64,000 nucleotides of DNA from Comamonas_C sp026954015. GTDB lineage: Bacteria; Pseudomonadota; Gammaproteobacteria; Burkholderiales; Burkholderiaceae_C. Positions 7,764-15,739 of this stretch are shown here, one piece after another (within the stretch, counting starts at the first letter, position 1; every line of letters begins with the position of its first letter). The notes beneath the pieces were generated by a model that saw nothing but the letters and a program-made list of their open reading frames with translations, was not told the DNA's origin and did no database searches. Location of the stretch: the NCBI GenBank assembly GCA_035063785.1, contig JAPSFS010000002.1, forward strand, positions 62,001-126,000. The letters are read 5' to 3'. Both the position numbers and the translations under genes were made by a program.

Positions 7764-8903
7764 ATGGATTTTACGGAAGAGCAGTTGGTATTTCGCGAGA
7801 GCATCAGACGAATGGTCGCCAAGCATGTCGCGCCGATCGCAGCTGAAGTAGACGAGTCTGATCGCTTCCCAGAAGAGCTAGTCAAGTTGTATGGCGAAAT
7901 GGGCTTGATGCAGCTATGGGTTCCGGAGCGCTACGGTGGTCCGAATGGTGACTTAACAATGATGTGCATTGCACGCGAAGAAATATCTAGAGTTTCTCCA
8001 GCTTGCGGTTCAATTGCAGGGTTGAATACGATGTTTATTATGCCGCTGCTGCATTTCGGCTCTGAAGAGCAGCGCCAAAGATTCCTGCCGATTGTTGCTG
8101 CGGGGGGGGTAGTTACCGCAATTGCTATTTCTGAACCCCAAGCGGGTTCTGACGTCGGCGCGATGAATACCAAGGCCGAGCGTGATGGTGATTCTTATGT
8201 CATTAACGGAAGAAAGCAGTGGTGCAGCTACGGAGTTGTTGCTGATTATATTGTTGTAATGGCGCGCACGAGTGGACAAAGTGGTGCTAGTGGAATTAGC
8301 GCGTTCGTTGTTGAGCCAAAAAAAATGCGAGGTATAACGTTTGGGCGGCATGAGAGAAAAATGGGCTGGCGAGGGGCGCCGAATACACCTATATTTTTCG
8401 ATAACGTCCGGGTACCGGCAGAAAATCTGATCGGCGAGGAAGGGCGCGGATTCAAAGCATCCATGCGTGCATTGGATTTGAATCGCCCAACTATCGGTGC
8501 CCAATGTGTGGGCTTAGCCCAAGGTGCCCTTGATGCGTCTGTTGCGTACGCTAAAGAGAGGAAGCAATTTAAACGTAGTATTTCGGAATTTCAAGGTATT
8601 CAATTTATGTTGGCTGATATGGCGATTGGCGTTGAGGCTGCTCGGGCGCTTGTATATGAGTGCGCGCGCGCTGGAGATCGAGGCGACTGGGAGCGGTTGA
8701 ACGTGCTTGCTAGTATGGCCAAGTGCTACGGTAGCGATATGGCAATGAAAGTTACTACTGATGCCGTCCAAATTTTTGGAGGTTATGGTTACACAAAGGA
8801 TTACCCTGTGGAACGCATGATGCGAGATGCGAAATTGGCTCAAATTTTCGAGGGTACGAATCAAATACAACGTACGGTTATTGCGAAACAACTATTGATA
8901 TAA
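7764..8903 (+). CDS. Acyl-CoA dehydrogenase
   Basis: This 379-residue flavoprotein is a standard-length acyl-CoA dehydrogenase that introduces an alpha-beta double bond into an acyl-CoA. The FAD-binding segment SEPQAGSDVG (about residues 123-132), the ERKQFKR segment and the C-terminal IFEGTNQIQR are intact. E363 in that last motif is the medium-chain-type catalytic base. AAGGAG at 7751-7756 fixes ATG 7764 over GTG 7761. It begins a + strand run with the Bug receptor and the crotonase and diverges from the second CoA-transferase. Confidence 0.95.
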   Translation: MDFTEEQLVFRESIRRMVAKHVAPIAAEVDESDRFPEELVKLYGEMGLMQLWVPERYGGPNGDLTMMCIAREEISRVSPACGSIAGLNTMFIMPLLHFGSEEQRQRFLPIVAAGGVVTAIAISEPQAGSDVGAMNTKAERDGDSYVINGRKQWCSYGVVADYIVVMARTSGQSGASGISAFVVEPKKMRGITFGRHERKMGWRGAPNTPIFFDNVRVPAENLIGEEGRGFKASMRALDLNRPTIGAQCVGLAQGALDASVAYAKERKQFKRSISEFQGIQFMLADMAIGVEAARALVYECARAGDRGDWERLNVLASMAKCYGSDMAMKVTTDAVQIFGGYGYTKDYPVERMMRDAKLAQIFEGTNQIQRTVIAKQLLI

Positions 8904-8972
8904 ATCACTCGTGGCGTGTGTTGGTGGTTGAAGAAATTTGAATTTTGTTGACCAACTGATTAGGAGACTGAA

Positions 8973-9932
8973 ATGAAAGTATTGTGTACTCTTATTGCAA
9001 TATTGTTTTGTGTTGGATCGGGTAACGTGTTCGCTGATGTATTTCCAAATAAACCTATAAGATTGGTAGTGCCGTATGCGGCTGGTGGAACGACGGATGC
9101 GATGGCGCGCGTTATGCAAGAGCCGCTCCAGAAGATTTTGGGAGAGCCAATAGTCATTGATAACAAGCCAGGAGCCGCAGGTAGTATTGCGGCGCGTGAC
9201 GTAATTCGCTCAGCTCCAGATGGATATACATTGTTTTTCGTTAATAACGGTAATCTTGCTGTTGTGCCGTTTGTTATGAAGACGGCGGGCTACGATGGCG
9301 TCAAAGATTTCACTTCAATAGCTTTGGTTTCTGCTGCCCCCATGGTTGTAGTTGTTCCTGGGGGGCTGCCTGTTAGTAATCTTCGCGAGTTTATTAATTA
9401 TGCAAAAAGTCACCCGGTGTCGTATGCTACTGCAGGCGTCGGTTCTTTCGGCCACCTTTCGAGCGTGCTATTTGCTAAGGAGGCTGGAATCAGTGCTACA
9501 CAGATTCCTTATAAAGGTCAAGCGCCAACCATGAATGCGACACTTAGTGGAGAGGTTCAGTTGCTCATTACTACGTCGTCAGGGACCATGAATCAACAGA
9601 TAGCGGAGAAAAAATTGAAAATACTCGGGGTGGGATCTCCTGTGGAATCACCGCTTCAGCCCGGCGTTCCTTCGGTGTCTTCGGTCCTTCCTGGTTATGT
9701 CGCAGAGAGTTGGTTCGCTATAGTTGGCCCGGCGAACGTGCCGTCGGAAATTGTAAAGAAGTTGAATGATGCTTTCTCGAAGGTCTTGGAGTCTCAAGAT
9801 ATTAAGTCGAAATTTGAAAATTTTGGTGTGATTCCCCAGATTGCCAGTCCAGAGGCGTTGAGGGAGAAGACTGAGGCGGAAATCCAACGGTGGCATTCTG
9901 TCATTAAGGACAATAACATTAATACCGATTGA
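8973..9932 (+). CDS. Bug-family (TctC-like) periplasmic solute receptor
   Basis: The 319-residue protein begins with a signal peptide of about 21 residues (MKVLCTLIAIL...GNVFA). It then shows the Bug/TctC pattern: FPNKPIRLVVPYAAGGTTD near residue 25, IDNKPGAAGS near residue 60, and a typical end. Such receptors bind carboxylates in the periplasm, usually for tripartite tricarboxylate transporters. No TctA or TctB membrane gene is present here, so it is an orphan receptor that would rely on a transporter encoded elsewhere or serve in sensing. AGGAG lies at 8961-8965. It points to a carboxylic acid as the substrate of the cluster. Confidence 0.93.
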   Translation: MKVLCTLIAILFCVGSGNVFADVFPNKPIRLVVPYAAGGTTDAMARVMQEPLQKILGEPIVIDNKPGAAGSIAARDVIRSAPDGYTLFFVNNGNLAVVPFVMKTAGYDGVKDFTSIALVSAAPMVVVVPGGLPVSNLREFINYAKSHPVSYATAGVGSFGHLSSVLFAKEAGISATQIPYKGQAPTMNATLSGEVQLLITTSSGTMNQQIAEKKLKILGVGSPVESPLQPGVPSVSSVLPGYVAESWFAIVGPANVPSEIVKKLNDAFSKVLESQDIKSKFENFGVIPQIASPEALREKTEAEIQRWHSVIKDNNINTD

Positions 9933-9968
9933 GGTTTCAGTAATTGTTAGTGAGCATTGTATAATATT

Positions 9969-10778
9969 ATGGAAAATTATTCGAAATACCGCGATTTGAA
10001 GATTGAAGTCGTTGATCGAGTTGCGACTGTCATTATAAATCGGCCAGAGGCGCGAAATCTTATTAATCAACGACTAATTCGTGAATTGCGTACGATTTGG
10101 GACGACCTTGCGGATGATGCATCTGTAAATACTGTTCTGCTTACTGGATCTGGGAAATATTTCAGCTTCGGTGGTGATGTCAAGGCTATGTCGGATCGAC
10201 CGGGTGGAGATGTCTTGGAAGAGGGGGAGGTACATGATCCAATGATTAGTCGACGCTTGGTTAATCGGTTATTGGAGCTCGATAAACCTATAGTTTGCGC
10301 TATTAATGGTGATTGTATAGGGCTGGCGGCTACAATTGCATTGCTTTGCGACATTACCGTGATGGCTGACAATGCGCGTATCGGTGACAGCCACGTCAAT
10401 AAGGTGGGCTTGGTTGCGGGGGATGGTGGAACCGTAGTATGGCCGCTGTTGGTCGGAGTTGCCAAGGCTAAGGAATTTCTGATGCGGGGGACTCTCTTAA
10501 AGGGAGAGGATGCAGAGCGTATTGGTTTGGTTAATCACGTTAAATCTGTTGATGAGGTGTTGCCGTTTGCTCGTCAGATTGCACAAGAGTTGGCAGATGG
10601 ACCTGTTTGGGCGGCGCGGTGGACTAAGCTCTCCATTAATCAAATCATCAAGGAGCGCGTAAATCATCTGATGGAGGCTTCCATGGCACTTGAGCAGATG
10701 ACCTTTGGTTTATCTGACCACAAGGAGGCCGCAATGGCCTTTAAGGAAAAGCGTCGCCCTAATTTTGGCGCGGCCTAA
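9969..10778 (+). CDS. Crotonase-superfamily protein with atypical active site
   Basis: This 269-residue protein has the crotonase fold: an oxyanion-hole segment (SFGGDVKAM near residue 66) and NGDCIGLAA near residue 113. Aligning by eye with rat enoyl-CoA hydratase, the two catalytic glutamates (E144, E164) fall on T122 and H142. D152 (AGDGG) is the nearest acidic residue. It is therefore unlikely to be an ordinary hydratase and may be an isomerase, hydrolase or C-C bond enzyme. ATG 9969 is chosen over TTG 9957; no strong ribosome site precedes it. It is the last gene of the accessory block. Confidence 0.88.
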   Translation: MENYSKYRDLKIEVVDRVATVIINRPEARNLINQRLIRELRTIWDDLADDASVNTVLLTGSGKYFSFGGDVKAMSDRPGGDVLEEGEVHDPMISRRLVNRLLELDKPIVCAINGDCIGLAATIALLCDITVMADNARIGDSHVNKVGLVAGDGGTVVWPLLVGVAKAKEFLMRGTLLKGEDAERIGLVNHVKSVDEVLPFARQIAQELADGPVWAARWTKLSINQIIKERVNHLMEASMALEQMTFGLSDHKEAAMAFKEKRRPNFGAA

Positions 10779-10804
10779 TTCCGGGAGAGCGCGCTAGTCG
10801 GGCG

Positions 10805-11809
10805 CTAAGTTTTTTCGGGGGATGGCGCGGAATTGAAGACGCCCACTGTCGATACTGCCGTGTACAGCCCGAGCCGCACCATCGCGCGGTGGTTCACTTC
10901 CATCGTGATCGCCGCGCGCGCCAGCGCCGAGCGCACCCGCGGCGTGCCCGCGGTCTGGTGCAAGCGGGGCCGGGCAAGCGCCTTGCCGTGGGCGTCGATC
11001 ACGGTCGCGACGAGCGGTGTGTCGGGGCGGTCGCCACGGCGCAGCACCACCGCGGTCTCGTCGTTGTCCAGCCGCACGAAGGTGCCGGGCGGGTACGCGC
11101 CGACGGTGCGCGCGAGCGCCTGCGCCACATCGTCGCCGAAGCGCCCGCCCTGGTCGGCGATCGCGCGCACCGAATCGCTCGTGCTGCGCCCGGGGCGCGA
11201 CTTGCGCGGCGAGATCATTGCGGCGTAGCGGTCCGTCGTCGCGAGCACCAGCGCCAGGCGCTGCTCGATGGGCAGGCGCTCCAGCGCCGCGCTCGCCGGC
11301 GCGTCGTGGTGGTGCGCCACCACGTTCAGCCAGAGGTCGTCGCGGATGCCGAGCTCGCCGAGCAGCGCCGCGCCCGCCACAGGGTGGCGCGCGATCGCCT
11401 GCTTCTGCTCGGCGGTGAGCGGCTCGCGCTGCAGTGCCAGGTCGTTTTGCAGCGCGGTCATGCCGACGTTCATCGTGACCGCGGCGCGCACCAGCGCGTC
11501 GCGCTCGGGCGCGGGCAGGCGCAGCTCGCGCGCGAGCAGGTGGCACAGCGTGGCGCATACCAGCGCGTGCGAGGCGCTGTAGCCCACGACCGACGTGGTC
11601 GCGAGCTGGAACATCAGGTACAGCGCCGCGTCGGTGTCGTGGCCGATGATGTCCTGCAGCCACAGGTCGCCCTGGCGCACCTTGAGCGCGAAGTCGCGCA
11701 CTTGCCGCGGGTGCGTGAGCAGCATCGCGAGCGCCGACTCCAGGTCCAGCCAGTGGCTGAGCAGGTCCTCGTACTCGTCGTCGGCGGGCGGGGGGGCGGC
11801 GGTGGCCAT
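10805..11809 (-). CDS. Degenerate HD-domain (HD-GYP-like) protein
   Basis: The 334-residue protein has the helical layout of HD-GYP/HDOD domains: SASHALVCATLCHLLARELRLP, then REPLTAEQK..ARHPVAGAALLGELG, then VAHHHDAP. The usual HD pair and the LHDIGKIGIP segment are replaced by TMNVGMTALQ, and GYP is absent. I infer loss of metal-dependent phosphodiesterase activity and a signalling or scaffold role. Its ATG overlaps the stop of the aspartic protease gene (ATGA), so the two are coupled. A C-terminal beta-rich region after residue 225 carries no domain I recognise. Confidence 0.75.
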   Translation of the reverse strand: MATAAPPPADDEYEDLLSHWLDLESALAMLLTHPRQVRDFALKVRQGDLWLQDIIGHDTDAALYLMFQLATTSVVGYSASHALVCATLCHLLARELRLPAPERDALVRAAVTMNVGMTALQNDLALQREPLTAEQKQAIARHPVAGAALLGELGIRDDLWLNVVAHHHDAPASAALERLPIEQRLALVLATTDRYAAMISPRKSRPGRSTSDSVRAIADQGGRFGDDVAQALARTVGAYPPGTFVRLDNDETAVVLRRGDRPDTPLVATVIDAHGKALARPRLHQTAGTPRVRSALARAAITMEVNHRAMVRLGLYTAVSTVGVFNSAPSPEKT

Positions 11810-12471
11810 CAGCGTGATTGCAGCACGAGCTCGTTGCCGCGGCGCGTCATCTCGTAGGCGCGCAGAAAGCTGTTGCCCAGCAGCACGTAGGGCATGGGTT
11901 CGTTGGTGATGATGGCGTCCACGTCGCGCTGCTCCAGCGGCCCCGCGCGCACCGAATCGAGCCGTACGCGCCAACCCTGCGCGGTGCCGTTGGCCGTCTG
12001 CATGCGCACCGCCCGGCCCTCGCCGGGCTTCACGCCCAAGCGCTCGGCTTCGAGTCGGCCGATGGCGACCGCGGTGGCGCCGGTATCGACGATGAATTGC
12101 ACCGCGCGGTGGTTCACCTGCCCGCTGCTCACGAAGTGCCCGCGCGCGTCCGCCTGCAGCACGAGGCGCTGCGGCGCGCCACTGGCAGCGGTGCTGCCGC
12201 CGACGCTCACCGGCGCCGCGCCCAGGCGCAGCACCTGGCGCGCGCCCGCGACTTCCACCACCGCCTGGTCTTGTCCCACCGAGACCACGCGCGCGCCGCC
12301 GGCCGATTCGCCCGGCGCCAGCGCACGCGGCGCGCCCGCGCCCACCACGAGCAGCGCCTTGCCGCCGAGGATGCCCGCGAGCTGCACGTTCTGCGCGAGC
12401 GCCGCCGTGGCGAGCGCCAGCGCGGCGAACAGGGCGGGCAGGGCCTTCACGGTGCGCTCGCGCCTGCTCAA
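11809..12471 (-). CDS. Retropepsin-like aspartic protease (TIGR02281-type)
   Basis: The 220-residue protein starts with a signal peptide or anchor (ALPALFAALALATAALA). In its C-terminal half it carries the retroviral-type aspartic protease motif FIVDTGATAVAI, with a downstream YVLLGNSFLRAYEM flap/fold segment. One motif per chain implies a homodimer. The secreted or periplasmic location is inferred from the N-terminus. It is downstream of yajQ (stop at 12468, overlap of 4 nt) and coupled to the HD-domain gene. The natural substrate of this bacterial clan AA group is not known to me. Confidence 0.85.
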   Translation of the reverse strand: MSRRERTVKALPALFAALALATAALAQNVQLAGILGGKALLVVGAGAPRALAPGESAGGARVVSVGQDQAVVEVAGARQVLRLGAAPVSVGGSTAASGAPQRLVLQADARGHFVSSGQVNHRAVQFIVDTGATAVAIGRLEAERLGVKPGEGRAVRMQTANGTAQGWRVRLDSVRAGPLEQRDVDAIITNEPMPYVLLGNSFLRAYEMTRRGNELVLQSR

Positions 12472-12953
12472 TCGCGGAAGTTGTCGAAGGTGAGCGGCAG
12501 GTCGGCCACTTCCTTGCGGATCAGCGCCATCGCCGCCTGCAGGTCGTCGCGCTTGGCGCCCGTGATGCGCACCTTGCCGTCCTGGATCGCGGCCTGCAGC
12601 TTCAGCTTGCTGTCCTTGATGAGCTTCTGGATCTTCTTGGCCTGCTCGGTGGTGATGCCGTTTTTCACCAGCACCTGTTGCCTGAGCGTGTCGCCGCCCG
12701 CCTTCTGCGGCTTTTGCACGTCCAGAAACCGTACGTCCACGCTGCGCTTGGCGAGCTTGCCGCGCAGGATGTCCTGCACCTGCTGGAGCTGGAAATCCGC
12801 GTCGCCCGTGAGCGTGATCTCCTTGTCCTTGAGCTCGATCGCCGCCGACGTGCCCTTGAAGTCGAAGCGCGTCGCGATCTCCTTGGCGGTGTTGTCCACC
12901 GCGTTCTTCACTTCCACGAAATCGGCTTCACAAACGGTATCGAACGATGGCAT
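12468..12953 (-). CDS. yajQ: YajQ-family nucleotide-binding protein
   Basis: The 161-residue sequence is a full-length YajQ/DUF520 protein, starting MPSFDTVCEADFVEVKNAVDN and ending with VADLPLTFDNFRD. It has the two ferredoxin-like halves of the family. YajQ proteins bind cyclic di-GMP or nucleic acid and act as cytoplasmic effectors. AGAGGAAGCC precedes the ATG. The gene is divergent from murB and leads an operon with the aspartic protease and HD-domain genes. A shared c-di-GMP link with the HD protein is tempting but unproved. Confidence 0.95.
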   Translation of the reverse strand: MPSFDTVCEADFVEVKNAVDNTAKEIATRFDFKGTSAAIELKDKEITLTGDADFQLQQVQDILRGKLAKRSVDVRFLDVQKPQKAGGDTLRQQVLVKNGITTEQAKKIQKLIKDSKLKLQAAIQDGKVRITGAKRDDLQAAMALIRKEVADLPLTFDNFRD

Positions 12954-12994
12954 GGCTTCCTCTGTGCGGGCGGTCCGGTCGGGGAACCGGGTGC

Positions 12995-13000
12995 GACAAT
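12995..13000 (+). promoter_or_regulatory. -10-like hexamer GACAAT before murB
   Basis: GACAAT lies 7 nt upstream of the murB ATG, and no Shine-Dalgarno is present between them. If this is the -10 element, transcription would start at or next to the start codon. No -35 consensus is visible. Confidence 0.4.
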
Positions 13001-13007
13001 TCGCACG

Positions 13008-14102
13008 ATGTTAGTCGAGAAGAACGCCCCGCTGCAAAACGCCAACAGCTTCGGCATCGCGGCGCGCGCGCACACGCTCGTGCGCCTGCGCGAAGAGGGC
13101 GACGTGGCCCGCGCGGTGGCCGAGCTGGGGCTGGATCGCACGCCGTTTTTCGTGCTCGGTGGCGGCAGCAACGTGGTGCTGACGGGCGACGTGAAGCCCG
13201 TGGTGCTCAAGATGGAGATCCAGGGCCTGCGGCTGCTGGAGACCACGCCGCGCGCCTGGATCGTGGAGGCGGGCGCGGGCGAGCTCTGGCACGACCTCGT
13301 GGCGTGGACGCTGGCGCAGGGCTGGCCGGGGCTGGAAAACCTCGCGCTCATCCCCGGCACCGTGGGCGCCGCGCCGGTGCAGAACATCGGCGCCTATGGC
13401 GTGGAGTTGCAGGACCGCTTTCACTCCCTCACCGCGGTCGACGGCCTCACGGGCGAGACGTTCGAGCTCGACGCGGCGCAATGCGCCTTCGGCTACCGCG
13501 ATTCGGTGTTCAAGCACGTGGCGCCCGTGGTGGGCGCGGGCGCGGGCGAAGGTGGGCGTGGGCAGCGCGGCATGGGCCTGGCGGGCCGCGCGGTCATCAC
13601 GCGCGTGCGCCTGACGCTGCCCAGGGCGTGGCGGCCCGCGCTGGAGTATCTGGATCTGCAGAAGAAGTGCCACGAAACCGGCATCGCCGCACCCGACGCG
13701 CGCCAGATCTTCGACTGGGTCTGTGCCATCCGCGGCGCCAAGCTGCCCGACCCCGCGGTGCTCGGCAACGCGGGCAGCTTCTTCAAGAACCCCACCGTCA
13801 CGCCCGAGCAGTGCCGCGACATCATCGCGCGCGAGCCGCGCATCGTGCACTACCCGATGGCCGACGGCTCCATCAAGCTCGCCGCCGGCTGGCTCATCGA
13901 CGCCTGTGGCTGGCGCGGCAAAACCGTGGGCCGCGCGGGCGTGTACGAAAAACAGGCGCTCGTGCTCGTGAACCGGGGCGACCGCCACAGCGAACGGCGC
14001 AGCGTGACCGGCGGCGAAGTCATGACGCTCGCCAAGGCCATCCAGACCAGCGTGTACGAGCGCTTCGGCATCCAGCTTGAGCCTGAACCGGTGGTGGTGT
14101 AA
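13008..14102 (+). CDS. murB: UDP-N-acetylenolpyruvoylglucosamine reductase MurB
   Basis: The 364-residue enzyme is a type I MurB, which reduces UDP-GlcNAc-enolpyruvate to UDP-MurNAc with NADPH and FAD in peptidoglycan synthesis. The FAD-binding segments FFVLGGGSNVVL and LIPGTVGAAPVQNIGAYG are present. So are the proton-donor serine in GNAGSFFKNP and the catalytic glutamate in QLEPEPVV at the C-terminus. An extended N-terminal reading frame exists, but MLVEKNAPLQNANSFGI is the family N-terminus. There is no ribosome-binding site, only a -10-like hexamer 7 nt upstream. Confidence 0.96.
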   Translation: MLVEKNAPLQNANSFGIAARAHTLVRLREEGDVARAVAELGLDRTPFFVLGGGSNVVLTGDVKPVVLKMEIQGLRLLETTPRAWIVEAGAGELWHDLVAWTLAQGWPGLENLALIPGTVGAAPVQNIGAYGVELQDRFHSLTAVDGLTGETFELDAAQCAFGYRDSVFKHVAPVVGAGAGEGGRGQRGMGLAGRAVITRVRLTLPRAWRPALEYLDLQKKCHETGIAAPDARQIFDWVCAIRGAKLPDPAVLGNAGSFFKNPTVTPEQCRDIIAREPRIVHYPMADGSIKLAAGWLIDACGWRGKTVGRAGVYEKQALVLVNRGDRHSERRSVTGGEVMTLAKAIQTSVYERFGIQLEPEPVVV

Positions 14103-14112
14103 CTCACATTCC

Positions 14113-14150
14113 TATAGCTGCTGGCGCTTGCTATACAAGTGCTGGAGGCA
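14113..14150 (+). repeat. Dispersed palindromic repeat, copy 1
   Basis: TATAGCTGCTGGCGCTTG, then CTATACAAGTGCTGGAGGC, matches copies at 16341 and 18156. The inner arms GCGCTTG/CAAGTGC form a hairpin with one mismatch. It lies in the murB-yhhQ gap. Confidence 0.7.
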
Positions 14151-14175
14151 TAAAACGCTGATAAACCGCAGCGGG

Positions 14176-14181
14176 TACAAT
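14176..14181 (+). promoter_or_regulatory. -10-like hexamer TACAAT upstream of yhhQ-queC
   Basis: TACAAT sits in the loop of a small inverted repeat (AGCGGG...CCCGCT) about 48 nt before yhhQ. The -10 role is inferred. A preQ1 aptamer was looked for here and not seen. Confidence 0.35.
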
Positions 14182-14229
14182 CGCCCGCTCCATGGGTTCC
14201 CTCGCCCCCATTCATCAAAAAGGATGCAC

Positions 14230-14898
14230 ATGCTCTCTCCCTGCCCGGCGCGCCAGCGCGTGCCGATGGCGCTCACCGTGCTGGTGGCGCTGCACATCGC
14301 CATCGTCATCGCCAGCAACTACCTGGTGCAACTGCCGATCCAGCTCTTGGGCCTGCACAGCACCTGGGGCGCGTTCAGCTTTCCGTTCATCTTCCTCGCC
14401 ACCGATTTGACGGTGCGCCTCATTGGCAAGCACAGCGCGCGGCGCGTGATCGCGCGGGCGATGGTGCCCGCGCTGGTGGCCTCGTACGTCGTGGGCGTGC
14501 TGTTCCATGACGGCGGCTTCAACGGCCTCGCGGCGCTGGCCGAGTTCAATACCTTCGTGTTTCGCATCGCGTTCGCGAGCTTCGCGGCCTACGCGCTCGG
14601 GCAGTTGCTCGACATCCAGGTGTTCGACCGCATCCGCCAGAAGAGCCGCTCGTGGTGGCTCGCGCCCACCGCGTCGGCTGTCGTGGGGCAGGCGCTGGAT
14701 ACCCTGGCGTTCTTCGCGATCGCGTTCTGGCACAGCAGCAACGCCTTCATGGCGGCGCATTGGGTGGAGATCGCCTGGGTGGACTACGCAATCAAGCTCG
14801 GCGTGAGCCTGCTGCTCTTCGTGCCCGCGTACGGCGTGCTGCTCGCGGCCATCGTGCGCTGGATGCGGCCCACGCCAGCGGCGCTGCCCGCGGCATGA
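14230..14898 (+). CDS. yhhQ: Queuosine precursor transporter YhhQ (DUF165/VUT family)
   Basis: This 222-residue multi-spanning membrane protein closely follows E. coli YhhQ: SNYLVQLPIQLLG, STWGAFSFPFIFLATDLTVR, YALGQLLDIQVF, WWLAPTASAVVGQ and DTLAFFAIAFW. YhhQ imports the queuosine precursors preQ0 and preQ1. ATG 14230 has AAAAGG six nt upstream; ATG 14224 is the alternative. Its stop overlaps the queC start (ATGA), linking uptake and synthesis of the same deazapurine in one operon. Confidence 0.93.
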   Translation: MLSPCPARQRVPMALTVLVALHIAIVIASNYLVQLPIQLLGLHSTWGAFSFPFIFLATDLTVRLIGKHSARRVIARAMVPALVASYVVGVLFHDGGFNGLAALAEFNTFVFRIAFASFAAYALGQLLDIQVFDRIRQKSRSWWLAPTASAVVGQALDTLAFFAIAFWHSSNAFMAAHWVEIAWVDYAIKLGVSLLLFVPAYGVLLAAIVRWMRPTPAALPAA

Positions 14899-15608
14899 CG
14901 TCCGACGCGCGCCACGCGCTGGTGCTGTTCTCGGGCGGGCAGGATTCGGCCACGTGCCTCGCCTGGGCGCTCTCGCGTTACGCGGTGGTGGAAACCATCG
15001 GCTTTGACTACGGCCAGCGCCACCATGTGGAGCTCGACTGCCGCGCGCGCCTGCGGGAGGGCCTGCGGCGCATGAACTGGCCCGGCGTGTTCGGCGAAGA
15101 CCATTTGCTGCACGTGGGCGTACTGAAGGAATTGGGCGCCAGCGCCATGACGGACGACGTGGCGATCGCGCTGCAGCAGGACGGCCTGCCCAACACCTTC
15201 GTGCCGGGGCGCAACCTGCTGTTCTTCACGCTCGCGGCGGCGCTCGCGTACCGCCGGGGCCTCACGGTGCTGGTTGGCGGCATGAGCGAGACGGATTATT
15301 CCGGCTACCCCGACTGCCGCGACAACACGCTCAAGGCCCTGCAGGTGGCGCTGAGCCTGGGGGTGCAGCGCCCGCTCGTGATCGAAACGCCGCTGATGTG
15401 GCGCGGCAAGGCCGAGACCTGGGCGCTGGCGCATCGGCTCGGCGGTGATGCGCTTGTCGAGCTGATCCGCCGCGACTCGCACACCTGCTACCTCGGCGAG
15501 CGCGGCGCGCTGCACGACTGGGGCTACGGCTGCGGCGCGTGCCCGGCGTGCCAGCTTCGGGCGCGCGGCTGGGCCGAGTGGGTAGGGCGGCAGCCCCCCG
15601 AGGACTGA
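14895..15608 (+). CDS. queC: 7-cyano-7-deazaguanine synthase QueC
   Basis: QueC converts 7-carboxy-7-deazaguanine to preQ0 using ATP and ammonia, a step of queuosine biosynthesis. The 237-residue protein has the PP-loop SGGQDSATCL near residue 15, the GFDYGQRH segment, and four zinc-ligand cysteines near the C-terminus (HTCYLG, then CGACPAC). It is coupled to yhhQ by a 4-nt overlap. Other queuosine genes (queD, queE, queF) are not in the window. Confidence 0.97.
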   Translation: MTSDARHALVLFSGGQDSATCLAWALSRYAVVETIGFDYGQRHHVELDCRARLREGLRRMNWPGVFGEDHLLHVGVLKELGASAMTDDVAIALQQDGLPNTFVPGRNLLFFTLAAALAYRRGLTVLVGGMSETDYSGYPDCRDNTLKALQVALSLGVQRPLVIETPLMWRGKAETWALAHRLGGDALVELIRRDSHTCYLGERGALHDWGYGCGACPACQLRARGWAEWVGRQPPED

Positions 15609-15617
15609 CGAACGCCT

Positions 15618-15650
15618 GGCCCGCCAGCGCTTGGTGGATGGGCGCGCATA
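15618..15650 (+). repeat. Dispersed palindromic repeat, diverged copy
   Basis: GCCCGCCAGCGCTTGGTGG, then ATGGGCGCGC, resembles the repeat copies at 38565 and 49741 but lacks the GATAGCTG start. It lies between queC and tpx. The rest of this 131-bp gap holds only the tpx leader. Confidence 0.35.
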
Positions 15651-15739
15651 GGTATGGAAGGTGCAGTAAGCTGATTGCCGTCCCGCGGGCCGCGACGACG
15701 CGGCGCGGAATCTTTCCACACACCTACAGGAGTTCGAAC

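Larger units (their letters stand above)
861..10790. other. AT-richer accessory catabolic block
   Basis: From just after plsY to just before the HD-domain gene, base composition and codon use change visibly: A/T-ending codons, T-rich intergenic runs and runs such as AAAAAAAA appear, against the strongly GC-rich flanks. All eight genes inside have a regulatory, transport or CoA-ester role. No integrase, transposase, tRNA target or convincing flanking repeat was found, so the mode of entry is unknown. I infer horizontal acquisition from composition and from the uniform functional theme. Confidence 0.75.

Noticed and set aside
848..10808. Direct repeats GCGCTGAG / GCGCTAAG as attachment sites of the accessory block
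   Set aside because: Only 7 of 8 bases match, the sequence is common in this genome, and no integrase or tRNA target is present.
14103..14229. preQ1 riboswitch upstream of yhhQ-queC
   Set aside because: There is an AGCGGG/CCCGCT stem and an A-rich run before the ribosome site, but the loop has none of the conserved preQ1-I, II or III core bases.
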